Source: CAYVQZ01 sp964453435
Lineage (GTDB): Bacteria > Abyssobacteria > SURF-5
DNA: 64,000 nucleotides
Direction of reading: 5' to 3'
Assembly (NCBI GenBank): GCA_964453435.1
Contig: CAYVQZ010000001.1
Coordinates: forward strand, 1-64,000
The notes beneath the pieces were generated by a model. It made no database searches, was not told where the DNA came from, and was given only the letters and a program-made list of their open reading frames with translations. Both the position numbers and the translations under genes were made by a program. Below, piece by piece: positions 17,218-25,083 of this stretch (positions are counted from its first letter, which is position 1; each line of letters starts with the position of its first letter).

Positions 17218-18051
17218 ATGAAAAAACAGGTCGATAATTATCAGATAATGGGTGTCATCGGCAATCCGAACGAAAGCAGGGTGTTTCTGGTCGAGGAAAT
17301 CGGAAGTCAACGGAAATTCGCACTGAAGGCGCTTCCGATGGATTTCTTCAATAACGAGCGAGAGTTCAAGAATTTCGAGCAGGAAGTCGCCAGAATAACT
17401 CAACTGAAATGCCCAAACCTCGTGAAATACCATAAGCTCATCGGCAAGTACACCGAATCATTTCTTCTCACCGAGTACGTTGAAGGTGTCAACCTGAAGA
17501 GCTATGTCGAAGAGCAGACTCACCCGTATCCGGAACTGCGCGGGATCGCCCTTCAACTGCTGAAAGCCGTCCAGTACCTGCATCATTTCAAAATTCTGCA
17601 TCAAAACCTGAAATCGACAAACGTGCTTCTGGATGGCGACCTGAATGTGAAAGTCACCGATTTTTATTTCTCGAAGCTGTTCGAAAGGTGGCGCAAGCGC
17701 AGGGGTTTTACGTCGATCGAAACGGTGAAGTACTTTTCCCCGGAGCAGGTAAAGGGGAAGTCGGTCGATGAGCGGAGCGATATTTACAGTGTTGGGATTG
17801 TGCTGTTCTATTTATATACCCGTGTTATGCCGATACGCGGCACGTCGGTTCAGGAGATCATGCATAAACACGTAAGAATGAGGGTGGTGGAAGTGCCGTC
17901 CACAATCAACCCCGAGGTCCCACCCGAGATGAGCCGGATCGTCATGAAAATGCTCGAGAAAAAACCGAGAAAAAGGCTTTCCTCCCTGTCGGAGCTTATC
18001 CTTGACATCACGAGGATGGAACAACGGCAACAACAGCGTTCCAATATTTGA
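17218..18051 (+). CDS. Serine/threonine kinase-fold protein, probable pseudokinase
   Basis: 277 residues, essentially one protein-kinase domain. The ATP lysine is present (FALKAL, K37), as is an alpha-C glutamate near 55-56, ILHQNLKSTN aligns with the catalytic loop and KYFSPEQVKG with the substrate-binding region; SDIYSVGIVLFYL follows. Two essential sites are changed: HRD is H128-Q129-N130, so the catalytic aspartate is asparagine, and DFG is D148-F149-Y150. The glycine loop (GVIGNPNESRV) is also degraded. It may bind nucleotide but probably transfers phosphate poorly or not at all. There is no membrane segment. AGGGGGATAG precedes the ATG. The gene runs directly into the PilZ gene. Confidence 0.87.
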   Translation: MKKQVDNYQIMGVIGNPNESRVFLVEEIGSQRKFALKALPMDFFNNEREFKNFEQEVARITQLKCPNLVKYHKLIGKYTESFLLTEYVEGVNLKSYVEEQTHPYPELRGIALQLLKAVQYLHHFKILHQNLKSTNVLLDGDLNVKVTDFYFSKLFERWRKRRGFTSIETVKYFSPEQVKGKSVDERSDIYSVGIVLFYLYTRVMPIRGTSVQEIMHKHVRMRVVEVPSTINPEVPPEMSRIVMKMLEKKPRKRLSSLSELILDITRMEQRQQQRSNI

Positions 18052-18053
18052 AT

Positions 18054-19166
18054 ATGACTCCCCTCTCGCTGCAGCTTGATTACAGAGCCGTCTTGGAGAA
18101 TATGAAGCTGCCCGAGCCCGGTCCCACTACCTTATGGTGGATGTTCATCGCGGCTCTTGTCACCGCCGGTGTCTTCATCGTAATCGAATTTGTCTCACGC
18201 GTCATTCGCCGGAATCGGAGAATTCGAACGAGTCATGACGACTTCAATCAGCTGGCGCTTGTCTGTCAGTTGACGGTGGAGGAAAGAAAGCTGCTGCGCG
18301 ATCTCGTAACCGTCTGCGGAATTCGGTATCCCGATCGCCTGTTCACCTCGTTCGAGTCCTTCAATCGTTGTCTCGAAGAGTGGAAAATCGCTGAGGTCGG
18401 CCGGTTCGACGAATCCGATGTGAGAAACCTCCGAATCATCCGGAACAAGATATTCTTCGGCGAGCGCTCGAGGATTCAACCGATTGCAAGCACCCGGGAA
18501 CTGAGGTCTAATCAGTGGCTTCACCTGAAAAGAAAGGCCAACGGGAGAGTGTTCATGGCGCCCGTTGTCGAAGCCGGTCCCAGCGGAATTCTCGTGGCCA
18601 CCCCTCGAATCCACGGAAAGTATATGGAGGCGAATCCCGGCGAACAATTCGAATTTTACTTCTGGCGCGAGCGCGATGCGGGATACCACTTCGATTCCGA
18701 GGTCATCGGTCAGTCCGGCGCCCGCTACTTAGTCACAATATTCAGACACGCCGAAAAAGTGCAACGCATTCAACGGCGTCGGCACCACAGGGTCGATGTT
18801 TCAATACCCGTGCTCACGATACCCGTCACGAGAGAGGAATTGCAGCAGGTCGGCCGGAACGAGCGGGTAGCGGCGAAAGACCAGCAGGGGTTTCATGCGT
18901 TCGTTATCAATATCAGCGCCTCCGGCTTCGCGCTCGCATCCCATATTGAGCTCGAGCCCGACGACCTGGTGTATCTGGAATTGCCCGCCGGTGACGAAGA
19001 GCCGCCCATTCCCGTTATCGGGAAAATACTTGGGGCCTCACGGAAACAAACGACCGACGAGATATTGACGCATGCCGAATTCGTCGGACTCGGCGCCGAA
19101 ACACAGGAGCGGATATTCTGGTTCATCTATTCGCGAACAAAACACGACATCGTGTCTGCCACTTAA
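18054..19166 (+). CDS. Membrane-anchored PilZ-domain protein
   Basis: 370 residues. One membrane helix near residues 27-48 is followed by an arginine-rich stop-transfer segment, so the bulk lies in the cytoplasm. A middle region is helical. Residues from about 150 form a YcgR-like N-domain, and the C-terminal PilZ domain has both c-di-GMP motifs: RRRHHR (about 241-246) and NISASG (about 286-291). It should bind c-di-GMP. The ATG at 18054 sits 2 bp after the stop of the kinase-fold gene; an overlapping TTG at 18048 is possible. Coupling with the kinase-fold protein suggests a shared signalling complex. The target process is not evident. Confidence 0.85.
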   Translation: MTPLSLQLDYRAVLENMKLPEPGPTTLWWMFIAALVTAGVFIVIEFVSRVIRRNRRIRTSHDDFNQLALVCQLTVEERKLLRDLVTVCGIRYPDRLFTSFESFNRCLEEWKIAEVGRFDESDVRNLRIIRNKIFFGERSRIQPIASTRELRSNQWLHLKRKANGRVFMAPVVEAGPSGILVATPRIHGKYMEANPGEQFEFYFWRERDAGYHFDSEVIGQSGARYLVTIFRHAEKVQRIQRRRHHRVDVSIPVLTIPVTREELQQVGRNERVAAKDQQGFHAFVINISASGFALASHIELEPDDLVYLELPAGDEEPPIPVIGKILGASRKQTTDEILTHAEFVGLGAETQERIFWFIYSRTKHDIVSAT

Positions 19167-19987
19167 TCGTTTTCTTCCCGTTCCTTCGCTTCGTCCACAG
19201 CGGAACTCACGGCGCCGTAATGGATGTAGCCCCCGCGATGAAGAATCGTATCGCCCAGCTCGGGGTCCATCTGCATACTCGCGACGCAGGGATAGCTGTG
19301 CCAATACTTGGCCGTATAGTCTTCGTTAACGCTTGGAGTCAACGGTTTGCCGATCAGATTCTTTGCCACGTAATACGTACACCCGCAGGGGGCGCACCGG
19401 TCCACCTGCGTGTTCACTATCTGTCCCTCGTGCACAAATAACTGGAGTTTCGGTTTCCCGATTCGAAATCTCCGCATGAATTCATTAATCGCCGGATGCT
19501 CCTCGCTCTCTTCAAGGGCGCAAAACGGCTTCGGGAATGCGACCTCCAGTCCCATCTCCTTGCACACTTCCATGAGCCGGCGCTTCGTTCCCCGACTGAT
19601 CCAATCGGGCGCCTCGGCCGGAACAATCAGCGCCTTCGAGCCTGCCGCCACCGCCAATTGCGGGATGTCGGTCAACAGGTCCTCATGCAGGTTCAATGCT
19701 ATGGTTACGTCGTGTTCGGGCAACGACGGCGGCAGATATTCGTCTGAATCGTCTGCGAATAACGGCAGTTCCGAGGGAACCTTCAACACGCCCACAAGGC
19801 GTTCCGCAAAATCGATGCGGTAGCTGTAGCGGCAGTGGTCGCAGTCTTCTCCGCAACCGATACAGAGGCTGGGGTCATCGACAATGTGCTTTATAAAGCG
19901 GCAACAATACGCATCATCAAAAGCCTTGCAGAACGGCTCCGGTTTCTTCAGCGTGCCCTTATCCGGACAAATCACAAATATTCTCAT
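19163..19987 (-). CDS. DUF166 family protein
   Basis: 274 residues. The cysteine-rich N-terminal part has C42, C45, C49 and C52 (LCIGCGEDCDHC), and later CAPCGCTYYVAKNLIG and YPCVAS. This pattern matches DUF166, a family best known in methanogens and some anaerobic bacteria, whose function is not established. The cysteines could bind a metal or iron-sulfur cluster. GGGAGGAGG precedes the ATG at a good distance. The gene converges with the PilZ gene, overlapping by 4 bp, and stands alone on its strand. Confidence 0.72.
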   Translation of the reverse strand: MRIFVICPDKGTLKKPEPFCKAFDDAYCCRFIKHIVDDPSLCIGCGEDCDHCRYSYRIDFAERLVGVLKVPSELPLFADDSDEYLPPSLPEHDVTIALNLHEDLLTDIPQLAVAAGSKALIVPAEAPDWISRGTKRRLMEVCKEMGLEVAFPKPFCALEESEEHPAINEFMRRFRIGKPKLQLFVHEGQIVNTQVDRCAPCGCTYYVAKNLIGKPLTPSVNEDYTAKYWHSYPCVASMQMDPELGDTILHRGGYIHYGAVSSAVDEAKEREEND

Positions 19988-20111
19988 CGTTTCCTCCTCC
20001 CGAAGCAGTTGAATTCCTTACACTTAAGTATGGCAAAAACGGTTCGTTGCTGCAACGTTGACCGGTGAGGGCGCGAGATATATAATTATGTTTTCTTCTG
20101 TGAGGTTCCGG

Positions 20112-21146
20112 ATGAGAAACAAGCCAAAAACGGCAGAAAAGATGCCAGCCAGCAAAATGTGCAGCATTCTCGCGCTTGATATCGGTGGAACAAAATTGGC
20201 CGGAGCCGCCTTCGACCATCGAAATAACATCCTCGCGTATGCGCGGGTTGCGACTCGCGCGGAGCAGGGGCCCGACGCCGTCGTTGCGAGGCTTGTCAGG
20301 ATGGCCCGCTCACTCATGGAACGCGCGGGCGGTCCCGAGGACGCACCGTGCGCCGTGGGCGTCGGCTGCGGCGGCCCGCTCGATTCCGAAACCGGAATCA
20401 TCTATTCTCCGCCAAACCTCCCCGGCTGGAACGCCTTTCCCCTTAAGGACAGATTAGAAGAGCATCTCGGAATACAAACATTCGTGGATAACGACGCGAA
20501 CGCCGCCGCAATGGCAGAGCACCGTTTCGGAGCCGGTCGGAACCGCCGGAATATTTTCTATATCACCATCAGCACGGGAATCGGCGCCGGACTTATTTTG
20601 GACGGGGAGGTGTATCGCGGAACCAACTCCTCCGCCGGCGAATTCGGCCACATCGTGATGAAACGAAACGGTCCCAGATGTAATTGCGGTGGGCGAGGCT
20701 GCCTCGAAGCGCTTGCCTCCGGGACCGCCATCGCGCGAAGGGCTCGAAAGGAGGCCGCCAAACACCCCGACTCCAGACTTTCGGAAATTCTCTCCACCAA
20801 GGGCGCCATCAGCGCAAAAGATGTTGCCGATGCTGCCCGGGCCGACTCCGCCGCTTTGAAAATCATCCATGACGCCGCGACGTACCTCGGGCTCGGAATC
20901 ACCTCGGCAATCCATCTGCTAAATCCGGAAATCGTTATTCTTGGAGGCGGACTCTCACGAGCCGGCAAGCTGCTGTTCGAACCGATTCGCCGCACCGTCC
21001 GCGAGCGAGCGCAGAAACATCTTGCCGAATTCGTGCCGATTTTGCCTGCGGAACTAGGGGGCAAAACGGGAATTTATGGGGCTCTCGCAGTCGCACTCGA
21101 CCGAATATCTTCCTCGTCCACGTCTCCATGTGCGCGAGACGCGTAA
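20112..21146 (+). CDS. ROK-family sugar kinase (glucokinase-like)
   Basis: About 344 residues. ILALDIGGTKLAGA near 19-32 is the ATP phosphate-binding motif, and NDANAAAMAEHRFGAG and TISTGIGAGLILDG contain the catalytic aspartate region. The zinc signature is intact: GHIVMKRNGPRCNCGGRGCLE. Family members phosphorylate glucose, N-acetylglucosamine, N-acetylmannosamine or fructose. No helix-turn-helix is fused, so it is an enzyme rather than a repressor. The start is uncertain between ATGs at 20112 and 20142 or further left. A 7-bp hairpin lies just downstream. Substrate not determinable. Confidence 0.85.
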   Translation: MRNKPKTAEKMPASKMCSILALDIGGTKLAGAAFDHRNNILAYARVATRAEQGPDAVVARLVRMARSLMERAGGPEDAPCAVGVGCGGPLDSETGIIYSPPNLPGWNAFPLKDRLEEHLGIQTFVDNDANAAAMAEHRFGAGRNRRNIFYITISTGIGAGLILDGEVYRGTNSSAGEFGHIVMKRNGPRCNCGGRGCLEALASGTAIARRARKEAAKHPDSRLSEILSTKGAISAKDVADAARADSAALKIIHDAATYLGLGITSAIHLLNPEIVILGGGLSRAGKLLFEPIRRTVRERAQKHLAEFVPILPAELGGKTGIYGALAVALDRISSSSTSPCARDA

Positions 21147-21166
21147 AGATGGGTAGAAACCGAAGA

Positions 21167-21190
21167 CGCCTGTCCGGCCGGAAACAGGCG
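21167..21190 (+). terminator. Hairpin after ROK gene, weak terminator
   Basis: CGCCTGT (21167-21173) pairs exactly with ACAGGCG (21184-21190) around a 10-nt loop, 20 bp after the stop codon. No T-run follows, so intrinsic termination is doubtful. Confidence 0.4.
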
Positions 21191-21311
21191 GATAATATGG
21201 TTCAGGAAAAAAGCGAAGGCTCGCGACCTGGCAATAGGCATCGCTGGCAGCGAAGGAGATGACCAGTTGACGATCGGAGACTTCCACAGCGCGGCATAGC
21301 CGCAACTAAAT

Positions 21312-21385
21312 TCCGCTTCGGGGACAGTCCCGATTCTACGACGCTTCCTGTCCGTAAATCAGGGACAGTCCCTCTCGCTCTGCAC
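21312..21385 (+). repeat. Dispersed repeat family, short copy
   Basis: GCTTCGGGGACAGTCCCGAT at about 21317 recurs at about 50518, followed in both by TCTA and later by GTCCGTAAATC or GCCCGTAAATC. The GGGACAGTCCC core is itself a palindrome and is repeated at 21362. Together with the hairpin and the promoter entry, nothing else is seen in the 374-bp gap from 21147 to 21520. Confidence 0.6.
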
Positions 21386-21502
21386 CACATTGTCACCTTT
21401 GACATTACGAAATTGGCGGCGTGAAAATCACGACAGAGATTCATCATTTTCACAGATAGCAGTGCACGGTGTCTTTCATAAGGAAAATCACATGCCTCAT
21501 GG

Positions 21503-21508
21503 TATAAT
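21503..21508 (+). promoter_or_regulatory. Perfect -10 box for the K+ transporter gene
   Basis: TATAAT lies only 12 bp before the ATG at 21521, with no good -35 hexamer. If used, transcription would begin about 5-6 nt before the start codon and the mRNA would be nearly leaderless. This fits the absence of a ribosome site before that ATG. Confidence 0.35.
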
Positions 21509-21520
21509 TACCTTATTCAG

Positions 21521-22915
21521 ATGACAGAAAAGATGCCCTCTTCCTACGATACATCTGCTCGACGCCGGAGGCGCGGCCTGTCTCCTTCAGTCGTCCTTGT
21601 GGCCAGTTTCGCCATCACCATCCTGTTTGGCACGGCGTTGCTGATGCTGCCTCCGATGTCTGTCGAGGGGAAAATTTCTTTCGTCGACGCGCTCTTCACT
21701 GCCACATCGGCTGTATGTGTGACCGGCCTGATCGTGGTCGATACGGGTTCGTATTTCTCCTTGGCAGGTCAGTGGCTCATCCTCGCTCTGATACAGATCG
21801 GCGGGCTCGGAATCCTAACCTACTCGACATTCTTCATGCTTGCTTTGAGGGGGAGAACTACCCTTCGAGCGCAGATACTGCTTCAGGAATCAATAACACA
21901 GTTCCCGTACCGTAATATGCTGAAATTGTTGCGTAATATCATGCTGTTCACCTGTGGCGCGGAGGCAGTCGGCGCTCTTTGTCTGTGGACCGTTCTCGGG
22001 CCGAAACTCGGCGCCTCAACGGGCCTGTATTACTCCGTCTTTCATTCGGTTTCGGCGTTTTGCAACGCGGGATTCGCACTCTGGGCGAATAGTCTCGAGG
22101 GTTTCGCGGGAAATGCGGTCGTGAACATGACGGTCATGGCGCTCATCATATTGGGCGGGCTCGGGTTCGCCGTGATTGCCGAAATCACAGCTCGCATGCT
22201 CCGGCGGGAGCGGAATGAGAAACGGTTATCTCTGAACTCTCGGGTGGTTCTCACAACCAGCTTTGCATTGATTGTTGGTGGGGCATTCATGTTTTGGTTT
22301 CTTGAGCGAAACAATGCGCTTGCCTCCCGACCTTTTCCCGAACAAGCGCTTGCGTCGGTATTCCAGTCCGTCACCGCGCGGACGGCGGGCTTCAACACGG
22401 TGCCGTTTGCGGGCCTGTCAAGCGCGACGCTCTTTGTGCTGATTGTCTTAATGTTCATTGGCGCGTCGCCAGGCTCGGTCGGCGGCGGAGTGAAAACAAC
22501 CACGTTTGCGGTTTATGCCGCCATGATCGTCTCGTACATGCGCGGAAAACAGAACGTCGAAATGTTCGGGAGAACCGTTCCCGTCCAGATCGTATCGAAG
22601 GCGATAGCCACCGTTGCTATCTCCTTTTTCCTGGTTATCTCGTCTGCTTTGTTGATCCAGATTCTCGAGGGGAGACATATCTATTCGCCGACTCACAGGT
22701 ATTTTCTGGACTGGCTCTTTGAGGTGGTTTCGGCATACGGGACCGTGGGACTTGCCACCGGCCAGATGCCGCACCTCGGACAAGCCAGCAAGCTCGTCAT
22801 CGTGGCCACGATGTTTGCCGGACGGGTGGGTCCCCTTGGCCTGGCGCTCTCCCTTTTCAGACGCGAGTCTCTCCAGCGCTTCAAGTATCCCCCGGAAAAC
22901 GTTATGATCGGTTAG
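21521..22915 (+). CDS. TrkH/KtrB-family potassium uptake channel subunit
   Basis: 464 residues with about eight membrane helices plus four pore loops. The four loops that form the K+ selectivity filter are visible: SAVCVTGLIVVDTGS, SAFCNAGFALW, SVTARTAGFNTVPF and SAYGTVGLATG, each with its central glycine. The channel imports K+, driven by the membrane potential or Na+. The regulatory NAD-binding subunit follows 12 bp downstream. Length (shorter than TrkH) and the pairing favour KtrB. ATGs at 21521 and 21533 are both possible starts. Confidence 0.9.
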   Translation: MTEKMPSSYDTSARRRRRGLSPSVVLVASFAITILFGTALLMLPPMSVEGKISFVDALFTATSAVCVTGLIVVDTGSYFSLAGQWLILALIQIGGLGILTYSTFFMLALRGRTTLRAQILLQESITQFPYRNMLKLLRNIMLFTCGAEAVGALCLWTVLGPKLGASTGLYYSVFHSVSAFCNAGFALWANSLEGFAGNAVVNMTVMALIILGGLGFAVIAEITARMLRRERNEKRLSLNSRVVLTTSFALIVGGAFMFWFLERNNALASRPFPEQALASVFQSVTARTAGFNTVPFAGLSSATLFVLIVLMFIGASPGSVGGGVKTTTFAVYAAMIVSYMRGKQNVEMFGRTVPVQIVSKAIATVAISFFLVISSALLIQILEGRHIYSPTHRYFLDWLFEVVSAYGTVGLATGQMPHLGQASKLVIVATMFAGRVGPLGLALSLFRRESLQRFKYPPENVMIG

Positions 22916-22927
22916 GAGGGTTTGCCC

Positions 22928-23593
22928 GTGAAACGATTTGCTGTTCTGGGACTCGGAAGCTTCGGGTTCTACCTCGCGCGTTCGCTGGCTCGCAAAGGAG
23001 CCGAGGTCCTGGCGGTCGATGTGGACGAACAGGCCGTGGTCAACATTAAAGATTACGTAACGCATGCGGTGGTGGCCAGCGCCCTGGATAAGAAAGCCCT
23101 GCTCTCCCTGGATATCGACAAATTCGATTGTGTGGTTGTGAGCCTGGGCGAAAAGGTGGACGCTTCGATTCTCGTGGCCCTGTTCCTGAAGAAGGTCGGC
23201 GTACAGGAGATACTTGTGAAAGCAATCAGCGAGGACCACGCCGAGGCGTTACAGAATGTGGGCGCGACCATCGTTGTGTTTCCCGAACGCGATACGGCGC
23301 TCAAGACAGCCGACAGCCTGCTGACGCCGAATATTATCGATTTCATTCCGCTCACCGAGGGTTACAGCATCGTGGAAATGAAACCTCCTTCCGAGTGTAT
23401 CGGAAAGACGCTGGCCGAGCTAAAGGTTCGGAACCGGTTCCGTTTGCAGATTCTGGCGGTGAAAACACCTTCGGGACGCGGCAAGGAGACCATTGTCATT
23501 CCGGATGGCTCCTTCCGGGTCGAGAAAGACCTCGGCCTCATCATAATGGGAGAGAACAAGGATATCGAGGATTTCCAAAAGCTGTCCGGTTAG
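22928..23593 (+). CDS. TrkA/KtrA-type regulatory subunit of K+ uptake
   Basis: 221 residues. The RCK_N Rossmann domain starts RFAVLGLGSFGFYLA with GxGxxG at 8-13 and the nucleotide-binding aspartates in AVDVDEQ; the RCK_C domain covers about 135-221 (FIPLTEGYSIVEMKPP...). KtrA rings sit on the cytoplasmic face of KtrB and gate it with ATP/ADP or NAD(H), sometimes with c-di-AMP on RCK_C. The GTG at 22928 is chosen because AGGAGGG ends 8 nt before it. It forms an operon with the channel gene. Confidence 0.9.
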   Translation: MKRFAVLGLGSFGFYLARSLARKGAEVLAVDVDEQAVVNIKDYVTHAVVASALDKKALLSLDIDKFDCVVVSLGEKVDASILVALFLKKVGVQEILVKAISEDHAEALQNVGATIVVFPERDTALKTADSLLTPNIIDFIPLTEGYSIVEMKPPSECIGKTLAELKVRNRFRLQILAVKTPSGRGKETIVIPDGSFRVEKDLGLIIMGENKDIEDFQKLSG

Positions 23594-23609
23594 CGCAACC
23601 GGGATAAGT

Positions 23610-24146
23610 TCAGCCTGCCGGCAGGGATTCAATAGTAATATGGTCGTTGGTGTGCACGCAGATTGACGCGGCTGTGAGAAGCGATTCTCGAACGATATCC
23701 TCCGCCGTCAGGTTTGAATGCCTGACGAGCGCCCGAGCCGCCGCCAGTGCGTACGGGCCTCCCGAGCCTATCGCGATAATCCCGTCATCAGGCTCCACGA
23801 TTTCGCCGGTCCCGGAAAGCAGCAGCGAGTGGGTCGCATCGCAGACCGCCAGCAGCGCTTCCAATCTCCGCAGATATTTGTCGGTGCGCCAATCCTTCGC
23901 CAGCTCCACGGCGGCGCGTTGCAAGTTCGATTTATATTGAGAGAGCTTGGCGTCGAAGCGTTCGAAAAGCGTGATCGCGTCTGCGGCCGCCCCCGCAAAG
24001 CCAGCGAGCACCTTGCCGTCTGCCAGTCGGCGGATTTTCGTCGCGTGATGCTTCACTATTGTATCGGACAGCGTCACCTGGCCGTCCCCGCCGATGGCCA
24101 CCGTTCCCTTGTGCCGCACTGCAATTACCGTTGTTCCCTTGAACAT
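23610..24146 (-). CDS. hslV: ATP-dependent protease proteolytic subunit HslV
   Basis: 178 residues. HslV forms the threonine-protease core of the HslUV protease. The start is placed at MFKGTTVIAV, so a four-residue propeptide is removed to expose T5 as nucleophile; a longer frame to 24194 lacks support, and GAGGAGA precedes 24146. IGGDGQVTLSDTIVKHHATKIRRL and GKVLAGFAGAAADAITLFERF are family signatures. It follows xerC by 13 bp. The partner ATPase gene hslU, normally just downstream, is absent: the next gene converges from the other strand 16 bp away. It may lie elsewhere in the genome. Confidence 0.93.
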   Translation of the reverse strand: MFKGTTVIAVRHKGTVAIGGDGQVTLSDTIVKHHATKIRRLADGKVLAGFAGAAADAITLFERFDAKLSQYKSNLQRAAVELAKDWRTDKYLRRLEALLAVCDATHSLLLSGTGEIVEPDDGIIAIGSGGPYALAAARALVRHSNLTAEDIVRESLLTAASICVHTNDHITIESLPAG

Positions 24147-24159
24147 ACTCGTTCTCTCC

Positions 24160-25077
24160 TCATGTGGTTCGCGCATGGGGATGCGCTTCATCATAGATGG
24201 CTCGCAGCCGCTCGGCGCTCACGTGGGTATACACCTGCGTCGTTGACAGACGCGCGTGTCCCAACAGCTCCTGCACATCTCGCAGGTCGGCTCCTCCGTC
24301 AAGCAGATGAGTGGCGAAGCTGTGTCGCAGGGTATGCGGGCTGACCGTGCGCCGACTCCAGAGTTGTCCCGCATATTTGGAGACTATCCTGTGAATGTCT
24401 CTTTCCTGAAGCGGCCGGCCGGTGCGACTCAAAAAAACCCGCCCCTCGGATAAGCCTTTGTCCAGGTCTTTTCGCGCCCCGAGATATTTCCTCATGGCCT
24501 CCACGGCGTATCGCCCCAACAGCGCGAACCGTTGTTTGCCGCCCTTCCCCGTCACCTTCGCGACGCCGCCGAGAAGGTCAAGGTCATCGAGCGTCATACC
24601 TGCAAGTTCCGAAACACGAACGCCGGTTGAATACAGTGTTTCGAGAATCGCCCTGTCACGGAGGCCGGTCGGCATATTGTCCGGCGGCGCCTCCAGCAAC
24701 TGCTTGGATTCACGAACAGAAAGGAATTCCGGCAACCGCTTGGGCATTTTCGGGGTTGAAATTTCTTCGACAGGATTTGTTTCCAGAAAGCCCTCCCGCT
24801 GCATCACATGGAAAAAGGTCCGAAGAGCGGAGAGTTTCCGTGCGATGCTCCTCCTCGAAATGTCGCTTGAATGCAGATGCGCCAGGTAGGACCGTATCTT
24901 CAGGCTGTCAACCTGGTCGAGCGGAATGGAATCTGTCGGAATCCCGGCCTCGTCGAAGAATTGTTTTCCCAAGAAGGCGAAAAAACCGCCTAGGTCATGC
25001 AAATACGCGCGGCATGTGTGCGCGCTCGCGTTGCGCTCGGATTTCAGGTATCGCTCGAAGACATGGAGGGTACTCAT
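24160..25077 (-). CDS. xerC: Tyrosine recombinase XerC-type
   Basis: 305 residues. Tyrosine recombinases of this type resolve chromosome dimers at dif together with XerD and FtsK. The SAM-like core-binding domain covers about 1-100. The full catalytic set is present: R154 (TGVRVSEL), K178 (GKGGK), H248 and R251 (HTLRHSFATHLL), H274 (GHARLSTT) and Y283 (VYTHV). It lies between topA and hslV, the common xerC-hslV arrangement, which favours XerC over XerD. A moderate ribosome site (AGCAGG) precedes the ATG. Confidence 0.88.
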   Translation of the reverse strand: MSTLHVFERYLKSERNASAHTCRAYLHDLGGFFAFLGKQFFDEAGIPTDSIPLDQVDSLKIRSYLAHLHSSDISRRSIARKLSALRTFFHVMQREGFLETNPVEEISTPKMPKRLPEFLSVRESKQLLEAPPDNMPTGLRDRAILETLYSTGVRVSELAGMTLDDLDLLGGVAKVTGKGGKQRFALLGRYAVEAMRKYLGARKDLDKGLSEGRVFLSRTGRPLQERDIHRIVSKYAGQLWSRRTVSPHTLRHSFATHLLDGGADLRDVQELLGHARLSTTQVYTHVSAERLRAIYDEAHPHARTT

Positions 25078-25083
25078 TGCCTG

